A DNA stretch of 7,946 bases from Massilia sp. (GTDB lineage Bacteria; Pseudomonadota; Gammaproteobacteria; Burkholderiales; Burkholderiaceae_D): NCBI GenBank assembly GCA_028291845.1, contig JAQGNM010000210.1, positions 1-7,946 of the forward strand. Direction: 5' to 3'. Below are positions 1-6,074 of this stretch, in pieces (the stretch's first letter is position 1; every line of letters starts with the position of its first letter). Both the position numbers and the translations under genes were made by a program. The notes under the pieces are model-generated. The model had not been told where the DNA came from and made no database searches. It was given only the letters and a program-made list of their open reading frames with translations.

Positions 1-168
1 AATGACCAGTGCGCGCGTGGCGTCGTCAGAGGCGGCGGCGTCGAGCGCGGCGTCGAGTGCCAGCATGACGTCCCGGTTGAGTGCGTTCAGCCGCCGCGGC
101 CGGTTGATCGTCAACACACGGACGGGCCCCAGTTGTTCGGTCAGCAGCACATCGAGATCGGTGTCCAT
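1..168 (-). CDS. Enoyl-CoA hydratase/isomerase (crotonase family), N-terminal 56 codons, cut by left edge
   Basis: The minus strand is open from an ATG at 168 to the window edge, giving 56 residues and no stop. Residues about 19-31 read LTINRPRRLNALN, the classic first strand and signature of crotonases (usual form LNRPxxxNAL), followed by a helix (MLALDAALDAAASDDATRALVI) that leads into the first beta-alpha unit. Crotonases hydrate or isomerise enoyl-CoA thioesters in the cytosol. The oxyanion-hole and catalytic glutamate regions lie outside the window, so hydratase, isomerase or hydrolase cannot be told apart. The start lies 4 bases after the stop of the upstream MaoC gene, with a weak AAGG just before it, so the two are almost certainly co-transcribed and translationally coupled. 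The family call is secure; the substrate is unknown. Confidence 0.85.
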   Translation of the reverse strand, partial: MDTDLDVLLTEQLGPVRVLTINRPRRLNALNRDVMLALDAALDAAASDDATRALVI

Positions 169-172
169 GGCC

Positions 173-598
173 TTACAGCACTTTCAGGTAGGTGTCGCCC
201 GACGCCACCACGGTGCCGTCCTGCTTGGTCACGGTGGCAGTGAAAATGCAGGTATTGCGTTCCTCGTCCTTTTGGCGCAGTTCGAGCCGGGCCGTCACGG
301 TGTCGCCGATATACACCGGCGCCTGGAAGGTGATGTCGTAGCGGTGCGACACGGCGCCCGGATTGGGCGCCTTGGCCGCCATATAGCCCATCACGGTCGA
401 CAGGAAGCCAACCGACAGGCAGCCTTGTGCGATGCGTTTTTCAAAGCGCGTGGTCCTGGCGAATTCTTCGTTGAGATGGACGCCGTAGAAATCGCCGACG
501 ATGCCCGCAAAGGCGTAAATGTCGTATTCCGAAACCGTCTTTGCAACGTCCGCCGTGTCGCCGACTGCGTAACAGTCCATGTGAGGTCGTTTGGCCAT
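173..598 (-). CDS. MaoC-family hot-dog dehydratase ((R)-specific enoyl-CoA hydratase type)
   Basis: This 141-residue protein has the length of single-domain PhaJ/MaoC (R)-hydratases, which add water to 2-enoyl-CoA to give (R)-3-hydroxyacyl-CoA. The hydratase motif lies at residues 35-64: GDFYGVH followed by RFEKRIAQGCLSVG. It matches the family pattern GDxNPxH...RFxxxIAxGxLxxG. The catalytic Asp (D36) and His (H41) are kept, but the usual N-P between them is Y38-G39 and the usual AHG is AQG (57-59). The C-terminal half (ITFQAPVYIGDTVTARLEL, then FTATVTKQDGTVVASGD) is the normal hot-dog sheet. The start at 598 is preceded by a distant AGGAC; a start at Met7 is possible. It is first in a minus-strand pair with the crotonase gene and is divergent from the TRAP operon. 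It may feed beta-oxidation or polyhydroxyalkanoate monomer supply; the substrate is not shown by the sequence. Confidence 0.88.
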   Translation of the reverse strand: MAKRPHMDCYAVGDTADVAKTVSEYDIYAFAGIVGDFYGVHLNEEFARTTRFEKRIAQGCLSVGFLSTVMGYMAAKAPNPGAVSHRYDITFQAPVYIGDTVTARLELRQKDEERNTCIFTATVTKQDGTVVASGDTYLKVL

Positions 599-651
599 GA
601 TCAGTAAATAGTCCTATTGAAGTTAACTCGCGAAATGCTGTTGCGGACCGG

Positions 652-666
652 CGGTGCGCCGCACCG
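652..666. promoter_or_regulatory. 15-base palindrome, candidate operator
   Basis: The sequence CGGTGCG-C-CGCACCG is a perfect inverted repeat with 7-base arms and one central base. It lies 54 bases upstream of the MaoC start (598) in the divergent intergenic region. The one-base centre disfavours an RNA hairpin and suits a dimeric DNA-binding regulator. Which regulator binds, if any, cannot be read from the window. GC-rich palindromes of this size also occur by chance in GC-rich genomes, so this is tentative. Confidence 0.35.
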
Positions 667-1045
667 GGGAGTCCTTGCCCGTTGATGAATATTAGAAGTG
701 CGGCGTTTTTCAGCGGTAGGACGGATTGCGCGAATGCTTGGACTTTTCGGCAAGCGGCGCCACTACCACCGCGGGGCGGCGCAGCGAGCCGGGTTGGCGT
801 TGCAGCAAATCGCCGCCCTGCGTCTGCGCGAAAATTGTGCAGCGCTGCGTCTATGAGCGCGCACCAAAATTGCTGCGTTGCGGCGTCGGCGGCGCGCTGC
901 TGCGACTGCGCAATCGAGCCTGCCGGCGAGGTAAAAAAGTACAAGAAATGGGATGCCGCGTCCTAACGCGCCGCGCCGTCTTTCGCGAATACTTTCTCTC
1001 GAACCGCCGGCGTGTTTCGCGCTGGTCCCGAAGTTCACCCATGAT

Positions 1046-1049
1046 GGAG
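1046..1049 (+). promoter_or_regulatory. Ribosome binding site of dctP-like gene
   Basis: GGAG lies 7 bases upstream of the ATG at 1057. It supports that start, which is also the one that gives a complete signal peptide. Confidence 0.6.
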
Positions 1050-1056
1050 ACAAAAC

Positions 1057-2085
1057 ATGAAACAGATATTCCGCCTCGATAGCCTGCTTCGCATCCTCGC
1101 TGCAAGCAGCATCCTGATGGCCAGCCTGACCGGCGCCGGCGGCGCCCACGCCGCCCCCGGGGACAAGATCGTCATGAAGCTGGGACACACGCTGGCGGCA
1201 AATAACCACTACCAGCTGGCCGCGCTCGAATTCGCCAAATCCGTCAGCCAGAAATCCAACGGTCAGATTCAGGTACAGGTGTTTCCGCAGTCGCAGCTCG
1301 GCGGCGAAGTGCAGATGACGCAAGCGCTGCGCACCGGTACCCAGGACATGATGATCTCGGGCCAGGCGGCGATGGTGAACACCATCAAGCAGTGGGAAAT
1401 CTTTGACATGCCCTATCTGTTCAGCAGCGTCGACGACGCCAACCAGGTGCTGCAAGGACCGGTCGGCAAGAAATTTCTCGACATGATGCTGCCGTATAAC
1501 ATGGTCGGTCTGGCCTGGATTTCGGTCGGCGAACGCAACCTGTTTACCGCCAAGAAGACGGTCGGTTCGCTCGCCGACATGAAGGACCTGAAGGTACGCG
1601 TGATGCAGAGTCCTGGCTACATCGCCGGCTACAAGGCGCTCGGCGCCAACCCGACGCCACTGGCCTACAACCAGGTGTTCCTGGCCTTGTCGCAGGGACT
1701 GGTCGATGGTGCCGACACGTCGCCGGAACAGTTTATCCAGGATAAATTCTCCGACGTGGCCAAGCATTACTATGTCACCCGTGTCAACTACCTCCCGGTC
1801 GTCCTCGCCATCAGCAAGAGCAGCTGGGACAAGCTCACGCCGGCGTTGCAGAAGGCGGTGCAGGAGGCGGCGCAGGTTGCGGCCCAGTTCGACCTGAAGG
1901 AATACCGCAGGCAGTACGACGGCGCGCTGCTGCAGATGAAGAAACAAGGTGTCCAGGTGGTCGAAATCGACACCAAGCCGTGGGCCGCCGCGACTGCCGC
2001 GGCGCGTAGCGAGATCCTGGCCAAGATTCCGAACGGCCAGGCGATGGCCCAGGAAATCACCGCGGCGCGGCGCGCAGTCAAATGA
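1057..2085 (+). CDS. dctP: TRAP transporter substrate-binding protein, DctP family
   Basis: This 342-residue periplasmic protein captures a carboxylate ligand and delivers it to the TRAP permease encoded by the next two genes. Residues 1-32 form a Sec signal peptide: positive start, hydrophobic stretch about 10-28, and AHA before the likely cut at 32/33. The mature part opens with IVMKLGHTLAANNHYQLAA and continues with VFPQSQLGGEVQMTQALRTGTQDM (broken here as FPQSQLGGE at 76-84, then RTGTQD at 92-97), the DctP signature. The conserved ligand-gripping arginine is R181 in LKVRVMQSP, followed by the GANPTPLAYNQVF motif at 196-208. R181 normally forms a salt bridge to the ligand carboxylate, so the ligand is very likely an organic acid. 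The usual DGxEN after this is DGADT (218-222). The identity of the acid is unknown. Confidence 0.95.
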   Translation: MKQIFRLDSLLRILAASSILMASLTGAGGAHAAPGDKIVMKLGHTLAANNHYQLAALEFAKSVSQKSNGQIQVQVFPQSQLGGEVQMTQALRTGTQDMMISGQAAMVNTIKQWEIFDMPYLFSSVDDANQVLQGPVGKKFLDMMLPYNMVGLAWISVGERNLFTAKKTVGSLADMKDLKVRVMQSPGYIAGYKALGANPTPLAYNQVFLALSQGLVDGADTSPEQFIQDKFSDVAKHYYVTRVNYLPVVLAISKSSWDKLTPALQKAVQEAAQVAAQFDLKEYRRQYDGALLQMKKQGVQVVEIDTKPWAAATAAARSEILAKIPNGQAMAQEITAARRAVK

Positions 2086-2642
2086 AACACTCGACCACGC
2101 TGTCTCCGGCGCAAAGATTTGCGCGCGGCATCCTCCGGATTGACGACATGGCACTGAAGATCACGCTCGCCGTTTGCGGCGTCCTGCTGTCTGCCATGGT
2201 CCTGGTGCAGGCACTGGGGGTGATCTTCCGCTTCGTGCTGCACGATTCACTGTCGTGGGCCGATGAACTGGCCGCCTACCTGTTCGTGTGGCTCACCTGT
2301 CTTGGCGCTGCGGCCGGCATCAAGTTGCGGGTGCATCCCGAGGTCAGGGCCCTGGCCGACCGCTTGCCGGCCTCCATCCAGCCCGGCCTGGCTGATTTCA
2401 CCGATGGCGTGGTGCTCGCCCTGGGTGCGATTTTCCTGGTCTACGGCGGCCAGATGCTGCGCATGATGGGCACCGAAACGGCGGCCTCGCTGCCGATTTC
2501 CATGACCTATCCCTACCTGTCGATCCCGGTCGGCGGCGCATTGCTGATCTTCCATTCGGTGGTCCGGATCGTGGTGCGGCATCTTGCACCTGAGATCGAG
2601 CCGCTTGCCGTCATGGCCCACGGCATTACTGAGCATATCTAA
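2082..2642 (+). CDS. dctQ: TRAP transporter small permease, DctQ family
   Basis: This 186-residue inner-membrane protein has four hydrophobic segments at about 27-50, 62-82, 105-124 and 144-167, as expected for the small TRAP subunit. The family signature is clear: RFVLHDSLSWADELAAYLF, with W59 and E62, then TCLGAAAGIKLRVHPEV with H85. DctQ supports the large permease and helps the binding protein dock. Its ATG overlaps the dctP stop as ATGA at 2082-2085, so translation is coupled. The N-terminus (about 20 residues before the first helix) and the C-terminal tail after residue 167 are cytoplasmic-type and unremarkable. No odd composition was seen. Confidence 0.93.
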   Translation: MKHSTTLSPAQRFARGILRIDDMALKITLAVCGVLLSAMVLVQALGVIFRFVLHDSLSWADELAAYLFVWLTCLGAAAGIKLRVHPEVRALADRLPASIQPGLADFTDGVVLALGAIFLVYGGQMLRMMGTETAASLPISMTYPYLSIPVGGALLIFHSVVRIVVRHLAPEIEPLAVMAHGITEHI

Positions 2643-2646
2643 GGAG
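2641..2646 (+). promoter_or_regulatory. Strong Shine-Dalgarno before dctM-like gene
   Basis: AAGGAG overlaps the last two bases of the dctQ stop codon and lies 7 bases before the ATG at 2654. It fixes the start of the large permease gene. Confidence 0.75.
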
Positions 2647-2653
2647 AATTATC

Positions 2654-3925
2654 ATGTGGGCACTCGGTTTAGGCGCAAGCCTGCTCGCGCTCGGCATTCC
2701 GGTGGCGATTTGCATCGGCATGGCGGCCACGCTCGCGCTGGCGTCGATTGGAACGCCGCTGCTGGTCATTCCGCAGCAATTGTTTTCGAACCTGAATAAT
2801 GCCGGTCTGCTGGCGATTCCATTTTTCATGCTGACCGGGGCGATCATGGATTCCGGCGGCGTGTCGCGCCGCCTGATCGACTTTTCCCAGGCCCTGGTCG
2901 GTTTCATGCGCGGTGGTATCGGGCAGGTGACGATCGTCGCCAGCATGTTCTTTGCCGATCTGTCCGGATCGGCCACCGCCGACACGGCGGCGATCGGCTC
3001 GGTGATGATTCCGGGGATGGTCAAGAAGGGCTACTCGCCGCCGTTTGCGGTCGCCCTGCAATCGGCTGCCGGCTCACTTGGCCTGCTGTCGCCGGTGTCG
3101 ATGAGTATGCTGGTGTATGCCTATACCGCGAATGTCTCGGTCGGCACGATGTTTATCGCCGGCATCATTCCGATGCTGCTGGTGGTGCTCTCGTTCATGG
3201 TCGTCAATTACACGACGGCGGTGCGCCGCAATTACACATCGGTGGAGCCGTTCTCGGGCAAGGTCCTGTGGGCCACCTTCAAGCAGGCGTTCTGGGCCTT
3301 GCTGACACCGATCGTCATCCTCGGCGGTATTCTCGGCGGGATCTTCACGCCAGTCGAAGCGGGCGTTGTCGCCGCGGTGTATGTGACGCTGGTCAGCCGG
3401 TTCATCTTCAAGAGCCTCAACTTGTCGCACTTCAAGCAGATCCTGACCACGACGGCGGTCAACACGACCCGCGTGTCGTTCCTGCTGGGACTGGCCTTCG
3501 TGCTCGGCCGTTATCTGATCGAAGCGCAAATACCGCTGCATGTGGCCGACAGTTTCCTGCTGCTCACCACCAGCGCGGTGGTGCTGCTGATCCTGATCAA
3601 CCTGTTCCTGATTGTCACCCATACGGTGCTGGAAACGATCTCCAGCATTGCGGTGGTGATCCCGGTGTTCATGCCGCTGGTGGTGCAGATGGGAATTGAC
3701 CCGGTCGTCTTCGGCGTCATCGTGCTGATCAATTCGGCGATCGGCATCAACATGCCGCCGATCGGGTTCTGCCTGTTCACCGCGGCCTCGATCGGCGGCG
3801 TCTCGGTGGAAAAGGCCACCCGGGCCATCCTGCCCTTCATCCTCGCGCTGGTACTGGACCTGGCGCTGATCATCGCCTTTCCGCAGATCCCGCGCTTCCT
3901 GCCAAATCTGTTCGGCATCGCGTAA
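2654..3925 (+). CDS. dctM: TRAP transporter large permease, DctM family
   Basis: This 423-residue protein has the usual DctM length and about 11-12 hydrophobic segments. DctM is the sodium-coupled transport channel of the TRAP system in the inner membrane. Family landmarks in order are IPFFMLTGAIMDSGG (55-69), GSATADTAAIGSVMIPGM (105-122), GIFTPVEAG (229-237), the paired HTVLETISS...IPVFMPL segment (about 323-342), and GINMPPIGFCLF (364-375). The two hairpin regions that frame the sodium and substrate sites are therefore present. One difference is at 143-150, where the common PPS hairpin tip reads LLSPVSM, losing the double proline. It follows dctQ by 11 bases and precedes the alcohol dehydrogenase gene by 27 bases, inside one operon. 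Confidence 0.95.
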   Translation: MWALGLGASLLALGIPVAICIGMAATLALASIGTPLLVIPQQLFSNLNNAGLLAIPFFMLTGAIMDSGGVSRRLIDFSQALVGFMRGGIGQVTIVASMFFADLSGSATADTAAIGSVMIPGMVKKGYSPPFAVALQSAAGSLGLLSPVSMSMLVYAYTANVSVGTMFIAGIIPMLLVVLSFMVVNYTTAVRRNYTSVEPFSGKVLWATFKQAFWALLTPIVILGGILGGIFTPVEAGVVAAVYVTLVSRFIFKSLNLSHFKQILTTTAVNTTRVSFLLGLAFVLGRYLIEAQIPLHVADSFLLLTTSAVVLLILINLFLIVTHTVLETISSIAVVIPVFMPLVVQMGIDPVVFGVIVLINSAIGINMPPIGFCLFTAASIGGVSVEKATRAILPFILALVLDLALIIAFPQIPRFLPNLFGIA

Positions 3926-3940
3926 GCATCACTTTCAAGC

Positions 3941-3946
3941 GAGGAG
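3941..3946 (+). promoter_or_regulatory. Shine-Dalgarno before alcohol dehydrogenase gene
   Basis: GAGGAG lies 6 bases upstream of the ATG at 3953 and supports that start within the 27-base gap after dctM. Confidence 0.7.
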
Positions 3947-3952
3947 AAGACA

Positions 3953-5149
3953 ATGCAAGATGTGTGGAAATTTAACAGCGCCGGGCAGATCGTCTTCGGC
4001 AACGGCGCCATCGAGCGGCTCCCGGCCCTGATCAGCCGCTTCGGCGCGCGCCGGGTGGCGATCATCACCGATCCCGGCATCGAGCGCGCCGGACTGCTGG
4101 GAAAGGTCGAGGCGGTCTTGCGGGCGGCCGGCTGCACGCCGCAGGTCTATGCGCAGGCGATGCCGGAACCGGACATGGCGTCGGTGCTGGCCTGCTGCGC
4201 GCAACTGCGCAGCGCCGGGCCCGACCTCCTAATCGCGCTCGGCGGCGGCTCGAGCATCGACCTGACCAAGATCGTCGCGCTGTTGCTCAGTCATGGCGGA
4301 CACCCGTCCGACTATTATGGCGAAAACCAGGTGCCCGGCAGGATCATGCCGATCATCGCGATTCCGACCACCGCCGGCACCGGCTCGGAAGTGTCGCCGG
4401 TCGCCATCGTCACCGACGACCAGACGCAGATGAAAGCGGGCATCTCCGACAACCAGTTGCGGCCGGCCGTGGCATTGCTCGATCCCGAGCTGACGCTTGG
4501 GCTGCCGCCGTACATCACGGCATGCACCGGCATGGATGCCTTGACCCAGGCCATCGAAGCGTACTACGGCAAGGACTACCGCTACGTCGGCGCCGGCGGC
4601 GACCCCATCTACCAGGGGTCGAATCCGATGACGGAAATGCTGGCCGAACGTGCCATCGGCCTGATCGCGGACAACCTGCCGGTCGCGGTGCACCAGGGCC
4701 GCAACCTCGAAGCGAGGTCGAACATGATGTTGGGGAACATCCTGTCGGCATTGGCGTTTTCCAATTCCGGCGTGTCGTGGGTGCATGCGGTCGCCTACCC
4801 GGTGGCCGAACGCGCACCGCGGCCGCACGGCGAGGTAGTCGGCCTGTTGCTGCCATACGGGATGGAATACAACGCGGTTGCCGCGCCCGATAAATTCGCC
4901 CGCATCGGCGAGCTGCTCGGTGAATCGCGCGAGGCGCCTCGCGACGCGCGTATCGAGGGCGGCATCGATCGTATCTTCCGCCTGCTCGGGGTGCTGGGGC
5001 TGCCGTCGAGGCTGTCGCAGATCGGCATCAGGGACGACCAGATCGACGCGATTGTCGACAGTTCGCTGACGATTGAACGATTGAACCGGCTCAACCCGAG
5101 GACGCCGGTGCGCGCGGACCTGGTTCGATTATTGCAAAGGGCACTATAA
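3953..5149 (+). CDS. Iron-type (group III) alcohol dehydrogenase, hydroxyacid-oxoacid transhydrogenase-like
   Basis: This 398-residue cytosolic protein has the full group III alcohol dehydrogenase fold. The nucleotide-binding half carries GGGSSIDLTK (97-106) and IPTTAGTGSEVSPVAIVTD (137-155). The metal-binding half starts with TGMDALTQAIEAY (192-204) and contains VHAVAYP (277-283) and RPHG (290-293). In classic members the metal is held by Asp, His, His, His. Here D195, H278 and H292 are present but the second ligand position is Q199, not His. The usual AHP histidine is Y282. The insert DPIYQGSNP (217-225) and the Tyr in xxYP recall the mitochondrial/bacterial hydroxyacid-oxoacid transhydrogenase branch (ADHFE1-like), which converts 4-hydroxybutyrate plus 2-oxoglutarate to succinate semialdehyde plus 2-hydroxyglutarate, though that branch keeps the His at the Q199 position as I recall it. 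Being co-transcribed with a TRAP transporter and an SDR suggests oxidation or reduction of an imported hydroxy/oxo acid. The fold is certain; the exact reaction is not. Confidence 0.88.
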   Translation: MQDVWKFNSAGQIVFGNGAIERLPALISRFGARRVAIITDPGIERAGLLGKVEAVLRAAGCTPQVYAQAMPEPDMASVLACCAQLRSAGPDLLIALGGGSSIDLTKIVALLLSHGGHPSDYYGENQVPGRIMPIIAIPTTAGTGSEVSPVAIVTDDQTQMKAGISDNQLRPAVALLDPELTLGLPPYITACTGMDALTQAIEAYYGKDYRYVGAGGDPIYQGSNPMTEMLAERAIGLIADNLPVAVHQGRNLEARSNMMLGNILSALAFSNSGVSWVHAVAYPVAERAPRPHGEVVGLLLPYGMEYNAVAAPDKFARIGELLGESREAPRDARIEGGIDRIFRLLGVLGLPSRLSQIGIRDDQIDAIVDSSLTIERLNRLNPRTPVRADLVRLLQRAL

Positions 5150-5928
5150 TGATGAAAACAACGCCAGGGCGGCTGCAGGATGAGGTGGCGATCATTACCG
5201 GGGCCACTTCCGGCATCGGCGAAGCGATTGCGCGGCGCTTCGCGGCGGAAGGGGCGATGGTCGCCGTGGTTGGCCGCAACCGGCAACGCGGCGATGCAGT
5301 CGTCGGCAGCATTATCGAAGCCGGCGGCAAAGCGCAGTTCTTTGCCGCCGACGTCACCGACGACGGCGCCGTCGCGCAGCTGGTCGGCGCGGTGCTCGGC
5401 CGGTTCGGCACGCCGAGCATCGTCGTCAACAATGCCGGGCAATCGCTACCGGGCAGCGTCATCGACATCACCCCCCAGCAATGGGACGAAGTATTCCGGG
5501 TCAACGTCACCTCGGCCTACCTGGTGAGCCATCATGCGATGCCGCATTTGCTCCGGCGCGGCGACGGCTCGGTGATCAACATTTCATCGGAGGCCGGCCT
5601 GAAGGGCTTGAAAGACCGTGCCGCCTATTGCGCGGCCAAGGCGGCGCTGGTCGGACTGACCAAGGCGATGGCAGTCGACCATTCGGCGCGCGGCATCAGG
5701 ATCAACTGCATCTGTCCGGGGACCGTTGAAACGCCGATGATCAGCCGCCTGATCGAAAGCCACGCGCATCCCGCAGCGATGAAGGACGAATTCCTGCAGC
5801 GCCGCCTCACGCCTTATCTCGGCACGCCGGACAACATTGCCGAGGCGGCACTGTATTTTGCCTTGCCGGACAACCTTTATACGACCGGCGCGATCCTTTC
5901 CGTGGACGGCGGTTCGCTCGCGCGATAA
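5149..5928 (+). CDS. Short-chain dehydrogenase/reductase (classical SDR)
   Basis: This 259-residue NAD(P)-dependent oxidoreductase has classical SDR length. The cofactor motif TGATSGIG is at 17-24 and NNAG at 94-97. The catalytic tetrad is N119, S147, Y160 and K164 (YxxxK), with CPGTVETP at 189-196 and the C-terminal VDGG at 252-255. The segment from CPGTVETP through FLQRR and TTG to DGG resembles the 3-hydroxybutyrate/2-keto-3-deoxy-sugar-acid dehydrogenase branch (DHRS6-like), from memory rather than a search. R43 after the second strand could favour NADP, but this is weak. The start ATG at 5149 overlaps the stop of the preceding gene as TAATG; a second ATG follows directly (5152). It is the last gene of the TRAP operon, before a strong hairpin. 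A FabG-type reductase is the main alternative. Confidence 0.92.
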   Translation: MMKTTPGRLQDEVAIITGATSGIGEAIARRFAAEGAMVAVVGRNRQRGDAVVGSIIEAGGKAQFFAADVTDDGAVAQLVGAVLGRFGTPSIVVNNAGQSLPGSVIDITPQQWDEVFRVNVTSAYLVSHHAMPHLLRRGDGSVINISSEAGLKGLKDRAAYCAAKAALVGLTKAMAVDHSARGIRINCICPGTVETPMISRLIESHAHPAAMKDEFLQRRLTPYLGTPDNIAEAALYFALPDNLYTTGAILSVDGGSLAR

Positions 5929-5935
5929 GCCGTTT

Positions 5936-5963
5936 GCGCTGGCGGCCCTCCAGCCGCCAGCGC
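5936..5963 (+). terminator. GC-rich hairpin after the TRAP/dehydrogenase operon
   Basis: GCGCTGGCGGC and GCCGCCAGCGC form a perfect 11-base stem (5936-5946 with 5953-5963) around the 6-base loop CCTCCA. It begins 7 bases after the SDR stop. No T-run follows (the next bases are GGACTTGTC), so it may act as an mRNA-stabilising 3' hairpin or a weak terminator rather than a textbook intrinsic one. Confidence 0.6.
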
Positions 5964-6016
5964 GGACTTGTCACGGAACGCGAGCATGTTCGGCCACTGG
6001 ACCTTGCCAGCGCTAC

Positions 6017-6045
6017 TTGACGAATCCGGCGGATCGGCGGATAAC
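6017..6045 (+). promoter_or_regulatory. Sigma70-like promoter of the EAL-CZB gene, with repeat in the spacer
   Basis: TTGACG (6017-6022) and GATAAC (6040-6045) are separated by 17 bases, putting a start near 6052, about 23 bases before the ATG at 6075. The spacer holds a perfect tandem repeat CGGCGGAT x2 (6027-6034 and 6035-6042) and the inverted repeat ATCCG-G-CGGAT (6024-6034). Such a repeat between -35 and -10 could be an operator. The -35 matches five of six consensus bases, the -10 four of six. Confidence 0.4.
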
Positions 6046-6063
6046 AAGCTATGGTTCATGCAT

Positions 6064-6068
6064 GGAGG
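6064..6068 (+). promoter_or_regulatory. Ribosome binding site fixing the EAL gene start
   Basis: GGAGG lies 6 bases before the ATG at 6075. An in-frame ATG at 6051 has no such site, so 6075 is preferred. Confidence 0.65.
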
Positions 6069-6074
6069 CGCGCC

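Larger units (their letters stand above)
599..1056. other. Divergent intergenic region between MaoC and TRAP operons
   Basis: These 458 bases hold the start regions of both divergent operons. Open frames exist on both strands (for example 682-966 plus), but their translations are Arg/Ala/Cys-rich, lack a good ribosome site and match no family I recognise, so I do not call a gene. Visible structure includes the 15-base palindrome at 652-666, the palindrome GCAGCGCTGC at 839-848, TTCGCGAA at 982-989, and a two-copy AAAATTG repeat (831-837 and 866-872), each copy followed by TGC/GCG-rich sequence. No regulator gene is present in the window, so the operator owner is unknown. I could not define a convincing -35/-10 pair for either operon. 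Confidence 0.6.

Noticed and set aside
2..607. 201-codon plus-strand frame at the left edge
   Set aside because: It lies opposite the MaoC and crotonase genes, whose motifs are unambiguous on the minus strand.
682..966. 94-codon plus-strand open frame in the divergent intergenic region
   Set aside because: There is no ribosome site, the composition is Cys/Arg/Ala-rich, no motif is seen, and an overlapping frame (726-1082) is equally open.
763..2154. Long minus-strand open frame of 463 codons opposite dctP
   Set aside because: It is antisense to a gene with a clear family signature, signal peptide and ribosome site. Its translation is Arg/His/Gln-rich, typical of the shadow frame of GC-rich coding DNA.
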